From: an uncultured Campylobacter sp.
GTDB taxonomy: Bacteria; Campylobacterota; Campylobacteria; Campylobacterales; Campylobacteraceae
DNA: 10,694 nt
Reading direction: 5' to 3'
Assembly: GCF_938018035.1 (NCBI RefSeq)
Contig: NZ_CALIJF010000070.1
Location: forward strand, 1 to 10,694
The notes below the pieces were generated by a model. It did not search any database and was not told where the DNA came from. It worked only from the letters and a program-made list of their open reading frames with translations. Both the position numbers and the translations under genes were made by a program. Shown one piece after another: positions 6,464 to 10,694 of this stretch; positions within the stretch are counted from its first letter, which is position 1; the number at the start of each line of letters is the position of its first letter.

Positions 6464-7195
6464 TCAATCGACTTCGTTTTTGCCTACAATACAGATGATG
6501 TCTTTTAGCGCCTCTGCCTCCGTTTTTAACGCCCCGCTATCGGTTTTTTGCGCGGCGCTCCTTTTGTTTGCTAAATTTTTGCTAGAGCTTTGCGGCGAGG
6601 GTTTTTCGCGCGAGTTTAAAGCCTTGACGACGTCGCGCGATATTTCGCCCTGCGTCTGCACGGCGGAAATTTCGCCGCTAGCCCCGCCAGCCTTGCTCGT
6701 GCGGCGGCTTAGCACGCTTTTGACGCTTATCTTTTCGCCTGCGTAAAACGCCTCGCAAAGCCCGCCTTGCGCCTCATAGTCCGTTACTTTGACGCTGCCC
6801 TCTTGAAATTTGTAAAATTTCACCCATTTTGCTCCTCGTAGCTCCCGAGCTCCGCGCCATACGTCGCTCTGCGCGTCAAGATCCGCGAGTACAAATGCGC
6901 CGTCTGCCGCCTTATACATATTGCCGAGCCTTATCGGTATCCGTTCGCCGCTCTTTTTGGTAAGCACGAAGCCGATCTTTTCGCCATCTTTTGGGCTCTG
7001 GCGGAACTGTTTGGAGAAAAACGCCGTGAAAAATGCGACCTCCTTGGTCTCGCCGTCGGTGTCTAGGTATCTCGTCCAGCCATCTTCGGGCACGTCGATC
7101 TCGGCGACGTCTCGCCCGTCTTTTGCGCCGCATTTTAAGCCCGCGCAGCCGCTAAGCGCTAATGCCGCAAGCGCGGCTAAAAATAAGTTTTTCAT
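6464..7195 (-). CDS. Predicted lipoprotein of unknown function
   Basis: A 243-aa protein with a type II signal peptide: MKNLFLAALAALA, then lipobox Leu14-Ser15-Gly16-Cys17, so Cys17 should be lipidated and the mature protein membrane-anchored. Residues 40-125 look like a mixed alpha/beta domain with several aromatic residues (GWTRYLDTDGE, FFTAFFSKQF, WVKFYKF). From about residue 165 on the chain is low in complexity, rich in Ser, Lys, Gln and Ala, and probably disordered. It ends with a short hydrophobic IICIVG segment. I recognise no family. The start is supported by GAAGGGAAG just upstream of the ATG. It lies 62 bases downstream of the frameshifted 118-aa gene and 68 bases upstream of ecotin, so all may form one transcript. 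Confidence 0.8.
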   Translation of the reverse strand: MKNLFLAALAALALSGCAGLKCGAKDGRDVAEIDVPEDGWTRYLDTDGETKEVAFFTAFFSKQFRQSPKDGEKIGFVLTKKSGERIPIRLGNMYKAADGAFVLADLDAQSDVWRGARELRGAKWVKFYKFQEGSVKVTDYEAQGGLCEAFYAGEKISVKSVLSRRTSKAGGASGEISAVQTQGEISRDVVKALNSREKPSPQSSSKNLANKRSAAQKTDSGALKTEAEALKDIICIVGKNEVD

Positions 7196-7257
7196 ATCTT
7201 CCCTTCAAATAAATTTTGGCTCAGAGCAGGGCGCTCAGGCACGTAATCCGTAGGGCA

Positions 7258-7616
7258 TTATTTTAGGCTTGTGGGATAGCCGCTAAATTTTTCGATCCAG
7301 CCGTCCTCGCCGTAGAGCTCGCCGCAAAGCCCGTCCGAGAGCTCGGCTAGATTTTCGCCCGCCTCGTCCACAAGCCGCCAGCGCTCGCTTTGCTCGAAAA
7401 AATTTAGCGTCTCATGCAGGACGTGATCGGTAAGATGCGCGCGCAAAGCGTCCTTAGCGCCTCCCTCTGCTGCGGCGAAAAGTCCGCTATCGATGCATAC
7501 AGCCGCTCGCATCGCGCTCCTTTCATCCGCCCGCTCATGACCGCATCCAACCACGCCAGTGACCCGTCTCTGAGCTGCCGCACATACTCTCGCCCGAAAC
7601 TCTGCAAAACATCCAT
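7258..7616 (-). pseudogene. 118-aa unidentified protein gene broken by a frameshift in a (GC)4 run
   Basis: The start is ATG at 7616, fixed by AAGGAG at 7623-7628. The first frame encodes MDVLQSFGREYVRQLRDG onward for 59 sensible residues and then runs into junk and a TAA. The neighbouring frame carries on with a protein-like C-terminal half (DHVLHETLNFF, SERWRLVDEAGENL, ELSDGLCGELYGEDGW) to the stop at 7258. The switch falls at GCGCGCGC (7437-7444). Removing one GC unit joins the halves into a continuous 118-aa protein. The longer open frame starting with GTG at 7623 overlaps the ribosome site and its N-terminal third is an out-of-frame shadow. The restored protein is helical at the N-terminus with an acidic, aromatic C-terminus, has no signal peptide, and resembles small immunity-type proteins in style only. 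Family not identified. Confidence 0.8.
7437..7444. repeat. (GC)4 dinucleotide run at the frameshift of the 118-aa gene
   Basis: GCGCGCGC lies exactly where the coding frame changes. Three units give the intact frame and four give the broken one. It is shorter than most known contingency loci, so slippage-based switching is possible but not shown. Confidence 0.6.
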
Positions 7617-7622
7617 TTTTCA

Positions 7623-7628
7623 CTCCTT
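7623..7628 (-). promoter_or_regulatory. Ribosome binding site that decides the start of the 118-aa gene
   Basis: On the minus strand AAGGAG is followed by TGAAAA and the ATG at 7616. The alternative GTG start at 7623 overlaps this site and cannot use it, so the true product begins MDVLQSF. Confidence 0.75.
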
Positions 7629-7878
7629 GCGTTTAAATTTTTAAATTTTTGGCGCCTCGCCTAAATTTAGATCGAAATTTACTTCCTAAGCCCGTTTAAG
7701 CTTTTTGCGTCCTAAATACGGCGCGCCGCATTCACCTTTTATAAAATTCTACTTAGCGAGCGCCGTTTTTTATCGTTTGCGCTGCTATTTTACCGCGCCG
7801 CAAAATTCGCGCTGCACCTCAAAGCCCAGCGCCGTTTAAATTTTAAAATCCGAAAGCTCGCGACCGAAATTTTAAAAT

Positions 7879-8333
7879 TTAAGGCTCGATGAAATGCGTT
7901 TCGGCGCGATGGTATGCGCCGCTTGAAACTTTAAATTTTAAAAACTCGTACTTCGCCTCAAAGCCCGCTAGCGGGACTAAATTTATCAAGCCGATGTCGC
8001 CCAGATGCGTAAAAATCGCTGCCCGCTCGCCTCAAACGAGCACTCCTGCCAGTCCCAGTCGTTCTCGCCGCCCATTGCGAAATTTTGAGGCTCGTCCGAT
8101 AGCCCTGCCGCGCTCAAAGCAGCCGTTATCCGCTCTTTCATAAAATCATCGGGCTTGCTCGGCGTAAATTTTTCAAATTTTATCTCGTAAAGGGAGGCGA
8201 GTCCAAAGTCTGCGCGCACGAGCTTGCCGCACTCCCGCGCAAACTCCGCCGCGCTACATTCGTGCTTTGGGGCGTAGTACCAAACCTCCAGCTCCTCGAT
8301 GCTTTCGCCCTCAAATTTTATGGATTTTATCAT
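7879..8333 (-). pseudogene. 151-aa unidentified acidic protein gene broken by a one-base frameshift
   Basis: From the ATG at 8333 the frame is sensible for 108 residues (KFEGESIEELEVWYYAPKHE, AMGGENDWDWQECSF, EASGQRF). It then ends early at 7986 after a run of five T on the coding strand (plus-strand AAAAA 8011-8015). The next frame continues as THLGDIGLINLVPLAGFEA, then KYEFLKFKV and a tail ending THFIEP, stopping with TAA at 7879-7881. One additional T in the run gives one continuous 151-aa protein. The ATG at 8333 was chosen over the two upstream in-frame ATGs (8345, 8354) because only it has a GGGAG site at the right distance. The protein has no signal peptide or membrane segment, and is rich in acidic and aromatic residues. 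I do not recognise its family. Confidence 0.8.
8011..8015. repeat. A5/T5 homopolymer at the frameshift of the 151-aa gene
   Basis: The frame changes at this run. Six bases would keep the 151-aa frame open, five break it. Both a sequencing undercall and true slippage are possible. Confidence 0.55.
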
Positions 8334-8338
8334 TCTGA

Positions 8339-8343
8339 CTCCC
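8339..8343 (-). promoter_or_regulatory. Ribosome binding site that decides the start of the 151-aa gene
   Basis: GGGAG on the minus strand lies five bases before the ATG at 8333. The ATG at 8354 is preceded by AAACCACCGCG, which has no ribosome site. Confidence 0.55.
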
Positions 8344-8493
8344 ATTTTGCTCATCGCGGTGGTTTAAATTTCATCGCTTAAAATTTCACTTGCCTCATAC
8401 GGCGCAGGTCTTACGCGCAAGATAAAACCTTCGCCATTTGGCGCGAGTGCGCTGTGCGATCAAATTTTAAATTTAATCCGCCGCGCTTTGAAT

Positions 8494-9045
8494 TCAGACG
8501 CCGAAGTCCGCCCGCATCCCCTCTTTGCCCTTCGGCGTAAAATAGCAAACGACGTAGCAGAGCATTCGGTCTTTGCAGTCGTATTTGGCTTCGAGGCTTT
8601 CGATAATGCGCGCAAATTCCTGCGGCTGCTTGTCCGCAAAGGCGCCTCGTAGCTCCTCTGCGGCGATATGTCGCGGACTAAGAAGCAGATACGCCGCGCC
8701 GCCGTCCTCATCCTCGCTGATGGCGCGTAAAATTTCATCATTCGCGCGAACCCGCCAATGTTCTTTACCGTCCCACTCGCGCAGGCTCAAAAACGTCGTG
8801 CCGCCGTCAGCGTCCAAAGCCTTTTCGTTTGGAATTTGAGCGCGTAAGGCGCCTTCATTTAAGCTCTCCTCGCTCGCGACCTCGATAAAAACGTCCGTGC
8901 CGAGCAGATAGCTGGTCCGCTCAAACTCGCTTTCGTACTCCCAGCCGTCAAATTTAGCGGCAAATTCGCGCACCCGCTCGTCCGCTTCACAGCCGAACAT
9001 CATCGCGTCGCTATCTGAAATTTTAACGATATAAGGCTCGTTCAT
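8494..9045 (-). CDS. 183-aa acidic protein of unknown function
   Basis: A soluble, acidic protein without signal peptide or membrane segment. The start ATG at 9045 follows GGAAAG with five-base spacing. The frame is open back to a TTG at 9057, but that codon overlaps the ribosome site and is unlikely to be used. Visible landmarks are paired aromatic and acidic segments (FDGWEYESEF, FLSLREWDGKEHWRV), a hydrophobic AAYLLLSP stretch, and a Cys-containing C-terminal end (CKDRMLCYVVCYF) before GMRADFGV. I do not recognise the family. It begins 15 bases after the stop of the 479-aa gene and is almost certainly co-transcribed with it. A 160-bp gap then separates it from the frameshifted 151-aa gene. 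Confidence 0.8.
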   Translation of the reverse strand: MNEPYIVKISDSDAMMFGCEADERVREFAAKFDGWEYESEFERTSYLLGTDVFIEVASEESLNEGALRAQIPNEKALDADGGTTFLSLREWDGKEHWRVRANDEILRAISEDEDGGAAYLLLSPRHIAAEELRGAFADKQPQEFARIIESLEAKYDCKDRMLCYVVCYFTPKGKEGMRADFGV

Positions 9046-9060
9046 GAGACTTTCCAAATT

Positions 9061-10500
9061 TTATTGCGGCTCGCACTTTCCGTAAACCCACTCGCGAGTT
9101 TCGTTTAGCTTAAACTCGCCGTCCTTTAGAAAATACTGCTTGCTGCTTTTGATCGCGTTTTTGCCCGCGGCTATGTAGTCGCCGATGAAGCCGCGATCCA
9201 GGACGTCGTGCGCTAAAATTTCAGGCTCAAAGACGTTTTGCGTCCTTTGCGTCTCGCGCCATTTGCCGCTCTCATCAGGCTCGCGCAGGGTGATGGAGAT
9301 GTTATTGCCCGCTTCGTCGTAGTCGTAGATATACTCGTACTGCTTGCCATCGGAGGCCGTGCGATTTTTTATCACGTTGCCGCGCGCATCATAGCTAAAC
9401 TCGTTTTCAAACACGACCTCCCAGCGTTGCGATTCCTCGCGCCAAAGCACGGTTCGCTCGCGTAGAGGCCTACTCTCCTCGGTCTCCTCGTGCACGTTTT
9501 TGTAGTACTCCCTCCACTCGTTTTTTGCGGAGTCCCAGCGCGATCTTAGCTCGCTAAAGCGCCTATACTTATGCTCGATTTTGTATAAGGCCTTTTCGTC
9601 GCGCTGCCATGTGCCGTTCTTCCATATAAAATTTATCTCGCTGCGCGTCCCGTCCGCTGCCGTAAAGACGGTATGTTTTGTAAGCGGCACCCATTTGCCG
9701 CGCCACGCGTAGCCTTCGGAGCCCGCGTAAACATCGCCGTTGTAATGGTATATCGATTTTTCGTACGGCACCCATTTTTTCGCTTTGGCGTTCCATTCAT
9801 AGGTCGCTACGAAATTGTTTCTGTCGCTTTCATCGATAATTCTTTTAGTAAGGTACGTCGGCGTCCATCTGCCCTTTTTTAGCGTGAAATTTTGCAAAAT
9901 TTCCGTTTTACCCTCGCGCTTTTCGACGGCTTTTTCACCCTCGTATGGCTTGCTGTCCTTTTGCAGGCTGAAATAAATTTTTGAGCCATCCTTTGCGATC
10001 TCCTGCTTGCTTATCGCCGTTTCGCGAAATTTGTTTGTATTCGCGTCCCAGTCGTATTCGACATTTTCGATCTCGCGCTCGCCGCTTTCGTCAAATTTGC
10101 TAAAGCTTTTCGATACGGACACCCCCTCTTCGCTGCTCTTTTTGTAGATTTTTTCTAGGCGGCGGGTTTTGGCGTCGTAGTTTTGGCTTACTTCATATTC
10201 GTAGCGCGGCACGGCGCCGCCCTCTGTTTTATAACTCGTCTTTTGTAGGCAAATTTTATCCGTTCGCGCTTTGAAATTTGATGCCGTTTCGTGCGTCTCG
10301 CCCGTCTCGGCCGCGCCCGCAGGCATCGCAAGCGCTAATGTCGCCGCCAAAATAAAGCCTGCTAAAACCGCCGTCCGCGCCCTCGAATTTACCGCCGTCC
10401 GCGCTCTAGAAGCGCCCGCCGAAATAATCGCTCGCGCCTTTAAATTTAGCGTTGCAAAATCTGCCGCATCCTCGGGTAAAATTTTAAAAACATCTCTCAT
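9061..10500 (-). CDS. 479-aa exported Trp/Tyr-rich protein with YD-like units
   Basis: Predicted periplasmic or surface protein. A hydrophobic segment at 44-59 (AVLAGFILAATLALAMP) followed by AGAA looks like a signal peptide with cleavage near residue 64. It is preceded by an unusually long, Arg-containing N-terminal region of 43 residues. The ATG at 10500 has a perfect AAAGGAG site, so this long leader appears to be translated. The mature chain is made of irregular repeated beta-hairpin-like units with spaced Trp and Tyr, for example YDWDANTNKF, YEWNAKAKKWVPYEK, YAWRGKWVPLTK, WKNGTWQRDEK, RWDSAKNEWREYYK and LWREESQRWEVVF. It ends with two YD-like motifs, YDARGN (370-375) and YDEAGN (394-399). 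This resembles the YD/RHS style of beta repeat but is too short for an RHS toxin shell and has no toxin tip. The only mature-chain cysteines are Cys84 and Cys476, a possible end-to-end disulfide. No named family is claimed. Confidence 0.85.
   Translation of the reverse strand: MRDVFKILPEDAADFATLNLKARAIISAGASRARTAVNSRARTAVLAGFILAATLALAMPAGAAETGETHETASNFKARTDKICLQKTSYKTEGGAVPRYEYEVSQNYDAKTRRLEKIYKKSSEEGVSVSKSFSKFDESGEREIENVEYDWDANTNKFRETAISKQEIAKDGSKIYFSLQKDSKPYEGEKAVEKREGKTEILQNFTLKKGRWTPTYLTKRIIDESDRNNFVATYEWNAKAKKWVPYEKSIYHYNGDVYAGSEGYAWRGKWVPLTKHTVFTAADGTRSEINFIWKNGTWQRDEKALYKIEHKYRRFSELRSRWDSAKNEWREYYKNVHEETEESRPLRERTVLWREESQRWEVVFENEFSYDARGNVIKNRTASDGKQYEYIYDYDEAGNNISITLREPDESGKWRETQRTQNVFEPEILAHDVLDRGFIGDYIAAGKNAIKSSKQYFLKDGEFKLNETREWVYGKCEPQ
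10367..10404. repeat. 24-bp tandem duplication in the leader of the 479-aa gene
   Basis: ACCGCCGTCCGCGC occurs at 10367-10380 and again at 10391-10404, 24 bases apart. In the protein this gives SRARTAV twice, separated by one Asn (residues 31-45), directly before the hydrophobic core of the signal peptide. It lengthens the charged N-terminal region by eight residues without changing frame. Confidence 0.75.
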
Positions 10501-10532
10501 GATCGCTCCTTTATCTGAATTTTAAATTGCGT

Positions 10533-10694
10533 TTATCGCTTTATATCCTCGCTCGAAAAAACTCTCTTGCCTTCGTAAATTTTTTCATAGCGGCTTAGCT
10601 TGCCCTCTTTGAAATAGCCGATGAAATAGCTCGCCGATTTTTCGGCCTGCTCTTGCGAAATTTCATCGTAGAGATAAATGGGGCCCTTTGATTT
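10533..10694 (-). CDS. C-terminal end of an unidentified protein, cut by the window edge
   Basis: The last 53 codons of a minus-strand gene that enters from the right edge, ending at TAA (10533-10535). The visible part reads like a compact alpha/beta end with GPIYLYDEISQEQAEKSA, then ASYFIGYFKEGKLSRYEKIY and EGKRVFSSEDIKR. The aromatic FxxGKLxRYEKIYxGKxVF pattern recalls the strand-turn-strand units of the 479-aa protein downstream. The gap to that gene is 32 bases and holds its ribosome site, so the two are probably one operon. The start, length and localisation lie outside the window. Confidence 0.75.
   Translation of the reverse strand, partial: KSKGPIYLYDEISQEQAEKSASYFIGYFKEGKLSRYEKIYEGKRVFSSEDIKR

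Noticed and set aside
7444..7623. N-terminal part of the 121-codon frame starting with GTG at 7623
   Set aside because: The GTG overlaps the ribosome site of the ATG at 7616, and its first third (Cys/Arg/Ala-rich) is the out-of-frame reading of the true N-terminus. Only its part after the (GC)4 run is real coding sequence.
9238..9465. Plus-strand open frames inside the 479-aa gene, one with hydrophobic stretches
   Set aside because: They are antisense to a gene with a strong ribosome site and a continuous protein-like frame.

Overview
The window looks like a chromosomal segment of a Campylobacter-type epsilonproteobacterium (Campylobacterota). The reasons are intergenic DNA built from words such as AAATTTTAAAATTT, strong AAGGAG ribosome sites, Campylobacter-like -10 boxes, a secreted Cys-rich Sel1-repeat protein of the Hcp type, and a histidinol dehydrogenase of standard length. 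Coding DNA is fairly GC-rich, which would fit the oral species with higher GC (gracilis, showae or rectus type). The species is an inference from style, not from a database match.

Layout: (1) 1-351 is AT-rich spacer. (2) A secreted Sel1-repeat protein (352-1677, minus) and hisD (1825-3114, plus) diverge from a 147-bp promoter region that carries a near-perfect palindrome. (3) After a spacer full of AAATTTTAAAA words comes a small secreted Cys-containing protein (3454-3744, plus) with its own promoter and a clear intrinsic terminator. (4) A YeaK-type trans-editing deacylase (4265-4954, minus) has its own TATAAT promoter and an unusual Cys-containing insertion. (5) From 5443 to the right edge every gene lies on the minus strand. 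In order of transcription these are: the tail of an unidentified protein cut by the window edge, a 479-aa exported Trp/Tyr-rich protein with YD-like units, a 183-aa acidic protein, a 151-aa protein broken by a frameshift, a 118-aa protein broken by a frameshift, a lipoprotein, an ecotin-family serine protease inhibitor, and a 169-codon gene interrupted by an in-frame amber stop.

The main result of reading both strands is that three neighbouring small genes between 5443 and 8333 are each broken by one lesion and are otherwise full length: TAG at 5539-5541, a (GC)4 run at 7437-7444, and an A5/T5 run at 8011-8015. An ORF caller would report each as a wrong, shortened protein. The long genes in the window (hisD, the Sel1 gene, the yeaK-like gene, the 479-aa gene) are intact, so uniformly poor sequence does not easily explain this. 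Accessory-gene decay or on/off switching is at least as likely. The envelope-directed genes (lipoprotein, ecotin, exported 479-aa protein) mixed with small soluble proteins suggest an accessory surface or defence region, but no complete known system can be named from the sequence alone.
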